From: Chitinophaga nivalis
GTDB lineage: Bacteria; Bacteroidota; Bacteroidia; Chitinophagales; Chitinophagaceae
Direction: 5' to 3'
DNA: 64,000 nt
Assembly: GCF_025989125.1 (NCBI RefSeq)
Contig: NZ_JAPDNR010000001.1
Location: forward strand, 3,640,301 to 3,704,300
Part shown: piece by piece, positions 45,369 to 52,852 of the stretch
Layout of the letters: each line of letters starts with the position of its first letter
Numbering within the stretch: the stretch's first letter is position 1
Notes under the pieces: generated by a model
What the model was told of the DNA's origin: nothing
Database searches by the model: none
Seen by the model: the letters and a program-made list of their open reading frames with translations, nothing else
Position numbers and translations under genes: made by a program

Positions 45369-46361
45369 TTATTTCATGTGTTGCATTGCTGTTTTAGTAT
45401 GAATAATAACGGTTCCGTTTATATGCTGGCTGGTGATGCCGGTCAGGCCGGACAACACCTGTAGTATGTTTTCCAGGTTTTCCTGGCGGAAGGTGATGGT
45501 ATAGTGAGCCGTATCTGCTGGTGTGGCTACTAACCGGATGGAATCCGCATAGTGGCGGCGTAGTTCCGCTACGATATCTGTAATCGGCGCATCGTTAAAG
45601 TCCAGTACCTGTTGTTGCCAGCGGGCCATACCAGCTGCGGCTTCCTGTAGCCGCCATTGTTCGCCGGAAGCCGGATTATACCGCAGGGACTCGTTGGCCT
45701 GCAGCCGTTGCGGTACTGTTGCCAGTCCTGGTAATTTCACCTGTACTGCTCCGCTGACGACGGCCACTTTACTGGTTTCTTCACCGGGATAGGCTTTTAT
45801 ATTAAAGGAGGTCCCCAATACGGTAGTGACCATGCGGTCGCTGTGAATGCGAAAGGGCTGTTCCGGCTGTGCCTTTACTTCAAAGAATGCTTCTCCGGAG
45901 AGGGCTACATTTCTGCCATCCTTTCCGAAACCTGCTGGTATATACAAGCTGCTGGCGGCATTGAGCGTAACGACGGTGCCATCAGGCAGCACGGTTTTCT
46001 TCCTGGTATGTTTGCCTGCATAGAGCGTAGTACCGGGCAGTTGCTGGCCGGAGGTGCTGGTCGTAAAATAACGGATACCCGCCACTATCAGCAGCAAACA
46101 CGCTGCTGCAGCTGTTAGCTGATACGACAGCCGGCGGATAACCGCTTTTTTATTTTTGCCGGGCTGCGTTTGAGCGGTTACCTGTTGCAGTACAGATTGC
46201 CGGATGCTTTCTTTTTGCTGCGCACTATCCGGCATCGCCTGAAATCCCAGGCTGTTGTACCATTGTTCTACTATTTTATTTTCTTCCGGTGTGGTAGTTC
46301 CCTGCAGATAACGTTGCAGCAGGGCCCGGGCCTGACCGGTTGGCGATTGTTGCTGATCCAT
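45369..46361 (-). CDS. FecR-family anti-sigma factor
   Basis: A 330-residue protein: cytoplasmic anti-sigma region (1-85), one membrane helix (about 86-103; LTAAAACLLLIVAGIRYF), then a periplasmic FecR domain (about 125-225; TVLPDGTVVTLNAASSLYIP and GEAFFEVKAQPEQPF) and a C-terminal STN-like segment (about 260-325; DFNDAPITDIVAELRRHY). It should receive a signal from the SusC STN domain and control the adjacent sigma factor. Signal identity follows the transporter's unknown substrate. Confidence 0.92.
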   Translation of the reverse strand: MDQQQSPTGQARALLQRYLQGTTTPEENKIVEQWYNSLGFQAMPDSAQQKESIRQSVLQQVTAQTQPGKNKKAVIRRLSYQLTAAAACLLLIVAGIRYFTTSTSGQQLPGTTLYAGKHTRKKTVLPDGTVVTLNAASSLYIPAGFGKDGRNVALSGEAFFEVKAQPEQPFRIHSDRMVTTVLGTSFNIKAYPGEETSKVAVVSGAVQVKLPGLATVPQRLQANESLRYNPASGEQWRLQEAAAGMARWQQQVLDFNDAPITDIVAELRRHYADSIRLVATPADTAHYTITFRQENLENILQVLSGLTGITSQHINGTVIIHTKTAMQHMK

Positions 46362-46430
46362 AACAACTATAATATCTCCGCTGGGGGATCATAGTACTGC
46401 TGTTTTATGTTATGGAATTGTGAACTCGTA

Positions 46431-47039
46431 TCAGGAAGAGAAATGTGTGATGAGCACGAGGATGGTTATCAGGTCATTATTTTCGTACAGGCGTGTACGT
46501 AGCACCCGTAAGGCACTGCTGATATTATTTTTAACGGTTTGTTCTGACAACGACATTTGCTGTGCAATATCTTTCAGACTCAGATTGGCATCGCGGCTAA
46601 GGAGATAGGGGGTGCGGAGTCTTTCCGGCAGTTTGTTTACTTCGATGCGTATTTGTTGTTCCAGCTCTTTCAGTTGCAGCGCTGTTTCCGTGATATTTTC
46701 GGTTTGATGCTCGCTGATGGCTGTCAGTAAGGATTCATTATAAATGGTATTACCGGGGCGGGAGAAGTAGCTGATAATGGCGTATCTGGCGGCCTGATAG
46801 AGGTAGGCCGTCAGCCGGTCGTTTTGGCCGGTATATAAAGTGGCCCGGTTATTCCAGCAGCTGATGAAAATTTCCTGTACAATATCCTGGGCATCTGCTT
46901 CCTGTCTGACCTTAGATTTTGTATACACGTATAGCTGTTCCCAGTAACGGTTTACCAGTGTTGTGAAAGCAGGATGATTCCCCTCTTTTATCAATAGCAA
47001 CAGCTTGTTGTCAGAAAGCTTTTCCATATCCGATAGCAA
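46431..47039 (-). CDS. ECF sigma-70 factor (Bacteroidetes FecI type)
   Basis: A 202-residue ECF sigma factor. Region 2 is at about 20-85 (FTTLVNRYWEQLYVYTKSKV, ADAQDIVQEIFISCW) and region 4 at about 130-185 (LPERLRTPYLLSRDANLSLK, IAQQMSLSEQTVKNNISSAL). A slightly later ATG at 47027 is an alternative start. It lies 70 bp before the FecR gene on the same strand. It likely drives the SusCD operon when FecR releases it. Confidence 0.92.
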   Translation of the reverse strand: MLSDMEKLSDNKLLLLIKEGNHPAFTTLVNRYWEQLYVYTKSKVRQEADAQDIVQEIFISCWNNRATLYTGQNDRLTAYLYQAARYAIISYFSRPGNTIYNESLLTAISEHQTENITETALQLKELEQQIRIEVNKLPERLRTPYLLSRDANLSLKDIAQQMSLSEQTVKNNISSALRVLRTRLYENNDLITILVLITHFSS

Positions 47040-47457
47040 ACTTAGCAGTCTGATGTGAACTGAATATTAAATGTGGTCAATGTGCCCGTAAAAACCGGTT
47101 ACGGATCGGTTGGCTGCTGCCTTTGGAACGCAGTGTATGCAGCTACTGTGGCGTGTATGGCGGGGTTTCGCAGGTGAGTGTTATTTTAGTTTAAACAGCG
47201 GAAAAGAATATCTTTTTCAGATAGATCTTTTTACATGAATTAATGTTAAATTGCATACCCGCAAATAAGCCGGGCGAAATAAACAGAAGGCGAAATGATT
47301 TCCACGAATACATGATTGGTTAATACATGTAATTGAAAATAAAGGCGCCGGGAATCGCATTTTTCTATTCAGCGACGGCGGTTTCCAAAGCCAGACATTA
47401 GCAGCCTTCTGTTGTCAGAAGGCTGTTTGCGTTTTTGCAACCAAATAAAGAAATGGT
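47040..47457. other. intergenic region with a possible attenuator
   Basis: 418 bp between divergent sigma-factor and GNAT genes. It has no convincing ORF. It contains a possible -7 element (TATCTTTT, 47209-47216), competing CAGAAGGC / GCCTTCTG segments, and the terminator-like hairpin listed separately. Confidence 0.6.
47283..47431 (+). promoter_or_regulatory. candidate terminator/antiterminator leader of the GNAT gene
   Basis: CAGAAGGC (47283-47290) and CAGAAGGC (47416-47423) both complement GCCTTCTG (47404-47411). The second pairing makes a 10-bp hairpin (CAGCCTTCTG-TTGT-CAGAAGGCTG) followed by a T-rich tail (TTTGCGTTTTT), 27 bp before the GNAT start. The first would block it. Confidence 0.35.
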
Positions 47458-47931
47458 ATGACAGAGGTAATTAAAGTAACCGTAGAAGATACCGGCAGCC
47501 TGGAGCAGGCAAAGTTTCTTTTCCGCGAATATGCCAACTGGTTAAATGTTGACCTCAGCTTTCAGCAATTTGAAGAAGAAATGGCACATTTGCCAGGTCC
47601 CTATGCTGCACCTACCGGTGCGTTGTTTCTGGCTAAAGCAGATGGTCAACTGGCCGGATGCGTGGCAGTACGGGCATTTGATAACAGTACGGCAGAATTG
47701 AAGCGTCTTTTTGTAAAAGATGCGTTTAAAGGCCATGGCGTAGGTAAAGCGCTGGCGGCGAGAGCGATTGAAGAAAGTAAAAAACTGGGCTATAAGCGCA
47801 TTATACTGGATACGCTGGCCCATATGAAACCGGCGATAGAATTGTATACTTCGTTAGGATTTCAGCCTATTGCGGCCTATTACGATAACCCTATCAGCGA
47901 TGCGGTATATTTATCGTTGAATATAGAGTAG
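47458..47931 (+). CDS. GNAT-family N-acetyltransferase
   Basis: A 157-residue acetyl-CoA-dependent acetyltransferase. The acetyl-CoA loop is VKDAFKGHGVGKALAARAIE (about 85-104, Q/RxxGxG/A). Strands include GALFLAKADGQLAGCVAVR and KRIILDTLAHMKPAIELYTS (about 112), with LGFQPIAAYYDNPI at the end. The substrate is unknown. Single gene preceded by the terminator-like hairpin. Confidence 0.9.
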   Translation: MTEVIKVTVEDTGSLEQAKFLFREYANWLNVDLSFQQFEEEMAHLPGPYAAPTGALFLAKADGQLAGCVAVRAFDNSTAELKRLFVKDAFKGHGVGKALAARAIEESKKLGYKRIILDTLAHMKPAIELYTSLGFQPIAAYYDNPISDAVYLSLNIE

Positions 47932-48007
47932 GGGAATAACGAATTTATACCTGCGGGTCAACCTTTGTTTTACCGGAAGATCCACAGGCTTTCATTCGTC
48001 ATTCGGA

Positions 48008-48745
48008 TTATAATGTTCTGATCCAGATATTCCGGTAACTTACGGGATTGCCGTGATCCTGGAGTGCGATGGATTTAGGACCATGTTTTTCATAGAACGG
48101 TTTACCGATGTACTGGGTCTGACCCTCCAGTGTAACATTGTTTTGTACCAGCACGCCGTTTTGCAATACGGTAGCACGGGCCGGTGATTGCAGGGAGCCA
48201 TCTGCATGGAAGCGGGGCGCCGTCCAGATTACATCGTACGTTTGCCATTCTCCCGGTTTTTTACTGGCATTTACCAGGGGGATCTTTTGTTTGTAGAAGC
48301 TACCGGCTTGTCCGTTGGAATAGGTGCGGTTGTTGTAACTGTCCAGCACCTGCAGCTCATAGTATTCCTGCAGAAACACACCACTGTTGCCGCGGCCCTG
48401 ACCTTCTCCGTCCACTACCGCCGGGGTACGCCATTCAATGTGCAGCTGGAAGTCTTCGAACTGTTGTTTGGTTTTGATCATACCTGCACCCTTTACCACG
48501 GTCAGCGCGCCGTTTTTTACCTGCCATTGCGGAGTACCGCCTTTTTCGTTTTCCCACTGCTGCAGGCTTTTGCCATCGAATAAAATGATGGCGTCATCCG
48601 GCGCAGAACAGGTGGCTGTACCCGATACAATTACTTTGGGTACCGGTTCCCATACTTCAGTGTCTGCGGGTTTCATCTGCTGGCTGTTCTGAGCCAGGGC
48701 ACTGAGCGAGAGCATAGTACATGCTGATACTAATAGTGTACGCAT
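48008..48745 (-). CDS. secreted DUF1080 (3-keto-disaccharide hydrolase) domain protein
   Basis: A 245-residue secreted protein. The signal peptide is TLLVSACTMLSLSALAQ and the rest is a single DUF1080 jelly-roll domain (about 45-243): IILFDGKSLQQWENEKG, LHIEWRTPAVVDGEGQGRGN, NSGVFLQEYYELQVLDSY and NPVSYRNIWIRTL. The family has 3-keto-glycoside hydrolase or sugar-binding members. No linked oxidase partner is present, so function is assigned to the family only. Confidence 0.88.
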   Translation of the reverse strand: MRTLLVSACTMLSLSALAQNSQQMKPADTEVWEPVPKVIVSGTATCSAPDDAIILFDGKSLQQWENEKGGTPQWQVKNGALTVVKGAGMIKTKQQFEDFQLHIEWRTPAVVDGEGQGRGNSGVFLQEYYELQVLDSYNNRTYSNGQAGSFYKQKIPLVNASKKPGEWQTYDVIWTAPRFHADGSLQSPARATVLQNGVLVQNNVTLEGQTQYIGKPFYEKHGPKSIALQDHGNPVSYRNIWIRTL

Positions 48746-49077
48746 CCTTTATTGTTTTACGTGGAAAATGAAAAGGGAAATTACAAATCAGGCGGTAATA
48801 ATGGAATACCTGCCGGCAGATTTTAAGAAAAAAAGGGAGGAGGGGTAGCTTGTAATGATGGTATATCCTTGTTGGTATTGGCTTTTAGCACTGGCTTTCT
48901 CCGGTGGGTATTTTACTACGGCGCCGGTTATATGAAAATACCGGTGGGCATCTACCTGAAGTATTAAAAACAATCCCTATGATCAACGGCGCTTAAATAA
49001 ATACGCATCTCCCGGCAGGCAGGTGCGAACAGTAGCCGCGTGCTGCCGGGAGATGCGTGTTGTATATAGTGGTGTTA
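48746..49077. other. intergenic region without recognisable gene
   Basis: 332 bp between the DUF1080 gene and the MoxR-like gene. It contains only the hairpin at 49003-49058. A 61-codon minus ORF (48788-48973) has no coding character. Confidence 0.6.
49003..49058 (-). terminator. terminator of the MoxR/VWA operon
   Basis: A perfect 16-bp stem, ACGCATCTCCCGGCAG / CTGCCGGGAGATGCGT, with a 24-base loop. Followed on the minus strand by AT-rich sequence (ATTTATTTAAG). Confidence 0.7.
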
Positions 49078-50577
49078 TTAAAACTCTTCCTGTTCTTCCG
49101 CCCCCATGTTAAAGTTCATCATGGTACCCAGCAGATCGCTGAACCGGGTTTCGTTCTCTACCACTTTTTTGCTGATGAGTGAATAGGAAGAAAGACCGTG
49201 TAAAACGAACTCCATAAGGAGGAAGGATTCCCGGTTGCTGACTTTCGGGAAACGGGATTTCACCAGTTCTTTTAAGCCTTCTACTTTATTGAGGATGGTT
49301 TCGTACTGTTTATCGCTGATATCCTGGAGTAACTGTACGGAGTTGCCTTTATCGAACCATTGAATGACGGTGCGGTAGGGATTTTCCACCGGCGCCACCT
49401 GTTTCTTTTTCTTGAAGGAATCCGGATTCGGGAAATAAATGGCAAACAGCGTACGGATGGACTTATCCAGGAGGTTATGGGCTACCTGTAACGGGCCTTC
49501 CTGTTCGCCTTCGTATACCAGCTCTATTTTTCCGGTGATGGCAGGTACAATGGCCTGCAGGTCTGCAATGCGTACGTGGGTTTCTTTTTCCTTATTGATG
49601 ATGGACCGGCGTTCGCCTGCACTGACCGCATTTTCATAGGCGGCGATGGTTAAACGGGCGGAAACACCACTCTTTTTATCTACGTACTCACTGTTACGCG
49701 CTTCAAAAGCAACCTGTTCGATCAGGCGTTTTACCATATCTGCGATCTGTACCTTGCCTTCCTGTTCTTTGTGAATATTGGCTTCCTGTTCGGTGATGAG
49801 CAGGGAGTTCTCAATGCTTTTTGGATAGTGGGTGATGATCTGGCTTTCTATCCTGTCTTTCAGCGGGGTGACAATAGATCCCCGGTTCGTATAGTCTTCC
49901 GGGTTAGCCGTAAAGATAAACAGGATGTCGAGCGGCATTCTCACCTTAAAGCCCCGGATTTGTATATCGCCTTCCTGGAGGATATTAAACAGGGACACCT
50001 GAATACGGGCCTGCAGGTCGGGTAATTCATTGATAACAAAGATGCCGCGGTTGGAGCGGGGGATGATACCAAAGTGGATCACTCTTTCATCGGCATAGCT
50101 GAGTTTCAGGTTGGCCGCTTTGATCGGATCAATATCACCGACCAGGTCGGCCACGGAAACGTCTGGCGTAGCCAGTTTTTCGCCATAGCGTTCGCTGCGA
50201 GGCAGCCACGCAATGGGCGTTTTATCACCTTTTTCCGCGATGAGGTCACGGGCATAGCGCGACAGTGGCTGGAAAGGATCGTCGTTTACTTCTGAGCCTT
50301 CCACAATGGGGATGTATTCGTCCAGCAGGTCTGTTATCTGCCGGGCCATCCGGGTTTTTGCCTGACCGCGTAAGCCGAGCAGCAATATGTTGTGCCGGGA
50401 GAGCAGGGCTCTTTCGGTATCCGGAATTACTGTGTCTTCATATCCTACGATACCAGGAAAAGTAGCTTCCTTTTGTTTCAGTTTGCTGATGAGGTTACGT
50501 CTGATCTCTTCTTTGACAGAGATGGGTTTATAGCCACTCTTTTTAAGCTCGCCTAATGTTTTTATGCTAGTATCCAT
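49078..50577 (-). CDS. MoxR-like AAA+ ATPase (magnesium-chelatase type)
   Basis: A 499-residue AAA+ ATPase. The P-loop is LLLGLRGQAKTRMARQ (about 67), and the Walker B region reads GIFVINELPDLQARIQVSLF (about 190). Sensor-1 is ILFIFTANPEDYTN (about 232), and an arginine-finger region follows (DRIESQIITHYP). The rest is a helical lid plus a C-terminal acidic tail (NMGAEEQEEF). Walker A has Ala where most have Gly, and Walker B has Asn-Glu instead of Asp-Glu; the INELPDL form is usual in this subfamily. It is 56 bp after the VWA gene, the usual MoxR-VWA pairing, suggesting a chaperone-like metal-insertion or remodelling complex with an unknown client. Confidence 0.88.
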   Translation of the reverse strand: MDTSIKTLGELKKSGYKPISVKEEIRRNLISKLKQKEATFPGIVGYEDTVIPDTERALLSRHNILLLGLRGQAKTRMARQITDLLDEYIPIVEGSEVNDDPFQPLSRYARDLIAEKGDKTPIAWLPRSERYGEKLATPDVSVADLVGDIDPIKAANLKLSYADERVIHFGIIPRSNRGIFVINELPDLQARIQVSLFNILQEGDIQIRGFKVRMPLDILFIFTANPEDYTNRGSIVTPLKDRIESQIITHYPKSIENSLLITEQEANIHKEQEGKVQIADMVKRLIEQVAFEARNSEYVDKKSGVSARLTIAAYENAVSAGERRSIINKEKETHVRIADLQAIVPAITGKIELVYEGEQEGPLQVAHNLLDKSIRTLFAIYFPNPDSFKKKKQVAPVENPYRTVIQWFDKGNSVQLLQDISDKQYETILNKVEGLKELVKSRFPKVSNRESFLLMEFVLHGLSSYSLISKKVVENETRFSDLLGTMMNFNMGAEEQEEF

Positions 50578-50633
50578 GGAAGATGATTGCTGATTACGAA
50601 TATGAAAAAGTATGGCGGTTATCGCCAGGATGA

Positions 50634-51728
50634 TTAATAGAATTTCCTTTTGCCGCTTTCGAAATCACGGAAGAGGAACTGGCCCAGGTTATCGGTGCCG
50701 GAGAAGAACGCTTTGCCATTATTGGTTTCAGTGAACTCCTGCACAAATTGCTGCAGCCACGGGTCGGTAGCCACCATAAAAGTCGTGATGGGTATTTTCA
50801 GCTTTTTACACTGCGCTGCCAGATTCAGGGTCCGGTTCAGGATTTTGCGGTCCAGGCCGAAGCTGTTTTTATAATACTGGGTACCGGTTTTCAGGCAGGT
50901 AGGCTTCCCGTCGGTGATCATGAAGATTTGCTTGTTCGGGTTCCTGCGGCGGCGCAGGAGGTCCATGGCCAGTTCCAGCCCTGCCACAGTATTGGTATGA
51001 TAGGGGCCTACTTCCAGGTAGGGCAGGTCTTTGATTTCTATCTGCCACGCGTCGTTACCGAAAACGATGATGTCCAGGGTATCTTTGGGATACCGGGTGG
51101 TAATCAGCTCACTGAGTGCCATCGCTACTTTTTTGGCGGGCGTGATCCGGTCTTCCCCATACAAAATCATGGAATGGGAAATATCGATCATCAGTGCGGT
51201 GGAGGTCTGGGTTTTGAAATCGGTCTCCTTTACTTCCAGGTCGTCCTGATGGATGGAGAAGCTATCGATACCATGATTGATCTGCGCATTGCGGATAGAA
51301 GCGGTTACATCCAGCTGGTCCACACTGTCTCCAAACCGGAACGGGCGGGTTTCTGCATTCAGTTCATCTCCCATACCCGATCGGTGCACATTATGATTCC
51401 CGGACGTCGTTTTCTTTAATCGGCCGAAAATTTCTTCCAGGGCATTTTTGCGGATGGTCTGTTCTGTTTTGGAAGTGATTTCTATATTACCGCTTTCTTC
51501 GTTTTCGCGGATATAGCCTTTTTCTTTCAGCTCCTGGATAAAGTCGCCGATGCCATAATCCTTACCGGTAAGATTATATTCCTTGTCCAGTTGGGTGAGC
51601 CACTGTAGTGCTTCTGACACATCTCCACTTGTATAGGTAAGGAGTTGGGTAAAGAGATCCAGTAGTTTTTGAAAAGGCGGTTTCTGGTTTTCATCCGGAT
51701 TGAACCGGGAAAAAGTTATTCCTCTCAT
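50634..51728 (-). CDS. VWA-domain protein, partner of the MoxR-like ATPase
   Basis: A 364-residue soluble protein with a C-terminal von Willebrand A domain (about 175-350). The MIDAS motif is LMIDISHSMILYGEDR (DxSxS, about 180-184), with a Thr in YHTNTVAGLELAM (about 245) and IFMITDGKPTCL (about 268). The N-terminal half is helical and charged, with no known domain. No membrane segment, so it is cytosolic, unlike many MoxR partners. It is transcribed ahead of the ATPase gene. Confidence 0.88.
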   Translation of the reverse strand: MRGITFSRFNPDENQKPPFQKLLDLFTQLLTYTSGDVSEALQWLTQLDKEYNLTGKDYGIGDFIQELKEKGYIRENEESGNIEITSKTEQTIRKNALEEIFGRLKKTTSGNHNVHRSGMGDELNAETRPFRFGDSVDQLDVTASIRNAQINHGIDSFSIHQDDLEVKETDFKTQTSTALMIDISHSMILYGEDRITPAKKVAMALSELITTRYPKDTLDIIVFGNDAWQIEIKDLPYLEVGPYHTNTVAGLELAMDLLRRRRNPNKQIFMITDGKPTCLKTGTQYYKNSFGLDRKILNRTLNLAAQCKKLKIPITTFMVATDPWLQQFVQEFTETNNGKAFFSGTDNLGQFLFRDFESGKRKFY

Positions 51729-51935
51729 AGCACAAGTTCTGTAATAAAAATAGCACTTTTAAAGGACAAAGTTGCAAGCCCTGGGAATAAATACCGGTAT
51801 AATACGGCATTATGCAGCAAGATTACACCGGAGAGATCCGGCCGGGAAGGGATAGTCGCTTTCCGGGGTTTTGCTGCAATAAACTTGCATTTTAAGCTGA
51901 AACCAATTACTTTCAATCATCAAAAAAATATCTAT

Positions 51936-52781
51936 ATGAAAAAACTGAGAAATGCATTTATGCTGGCTGGAGGAATGGCGATGGCATTATTGACACAATC
52001 TGCCGGGGCGCAGGCCAGGGCAGATGCATTGGGATGGAAGCTGGGAGCGCAGGCGTGGACCTTTAACCACTTCACCCTGGCAGAAGCACTGGAAAAAATG
52101 GATAGCTGCGGTATCCAGTTCGTGGAAGCCTATCCCGGCCAGGTAATTGGTGGCGGCATTGAAGGTAAAATGGATTATCATATGCCACCGGCAAAACAGG
52201 AACAAGTAAAAAGCCTCTTTAAGAAAAAACACAAAGTACTGATGGCATTCGGGGTAGTGGTGCCGGATTCGGAAGCCGACTGGCGCGCCTTGTTTGACTT
52301 TGCCAACCGCATGGGCATTCAGGTGATTACCAGCGAGCCACAGGCAGAGTACCTGGATCTGATTTCTTCTCTTTGCGATCAATATAATATTAAGCTGGCG
52401 ATTCACGACCATCCTAACCCGAGCCCTTACTGGAGTCCGGAAAGTGTGCTGAAAGCGGTAGAAGGCAGAAGTAAACTGATGGGTGCCTGTGCAGATATCG
52501 GTCATTGGGTACGTTCCGGTCTTGACCCGGTTGAATGCCTGAAAAAACTGAATGGCCGTGTGATCAGCCTGCATATGAAAGACCTGAATAATAAAACAGC
52601 AGATTCACACGACCTGGTTTGGGGCAATGGGGTATGTCAGATCAGCAAAGTGCTGGAAACCCTGAAAAACCAGAAATTCAAAGGCTTGTTTTCTGCCGAA
52701 TACGAATACAAATGGGATTACAATGTACCGGAAGTGAAGGCCAGCGCTGCTTTCTGGCGTCAAATGGTGACCAACCTGTAA
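51936..52781 (+). CDS. secreted sugar-phosphate isomerase/epimerase-like TIM barrel
   Basis: A 281-residue protein from ATG 51936 (signal peptide FMLAGGMAMALLTQSAGAQ). An earlier in-frame start at 51669 would lose the signal peptide and is not used. The AP-endonuclease-2/xylose-isomerase-like barrel shows WTFNHFTLAEALEKMDSCGI (about 40), KLAIHDHPNPSPYW (about 150), GACADIGHWVRSGLDP (about 180), RVISLHMKD (about 202) and LFSAEYEYKW (about 248), giving the expected metal-binding Glu, Asp and His. Substrate unknown. Divergent from the VWA gene. Confidence 0.87.
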   Translation: MKKLRNAFMLAGGMAMALLTQSAGAQARADALGWKLGAQAWTFNHFTLAEALEKMDSCGIQFVEAYPGQVIGGGIEGKMDYHMPPAKQEQVKSLFKKKHKVLMAFGVVVPDSEADWRALFDFANRMGIQVITSEPQAEYLDLISSLCDQYNIKLAIHDHPNPSPYWSPESVLKAVEGRSKLMGACADIGHWVRSGLDPVECLKKLNGRVISLHMKDLNNKTADSHDLVWGNGVCQISKVLETLKNQKFKGLFSAEYEYKWDYNVPEVKASAAFWRQMVTNL

Positions 52782-52798
52782 GCCATATATCATATAAA

Positions 52799-52833
52799 TA
52801 AAAAAGGCGACCATGATGGTCGCCTTTTTTATT
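52799..52833. terminator. bidirectional terminator
   Basis: AAAAAGGCGACCA/TGGTCGCCTTTTT between two convergent genes. Confidence 0.85.
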
Positions 52834-52852
52834 TATATGGTGGCAGTGTTGC

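Noticed and set aside
48788..48973. 61-codon minus ORF
   Set aside because: Low-complexity translation in an intergenic stretch; no start signal or family.
51669..51935. N-terminal extension of the sugar isomerase gene
   Set aside because: Would bury the signal peptide and overlap the divergent VWA gene; ATG 51936 fits better.
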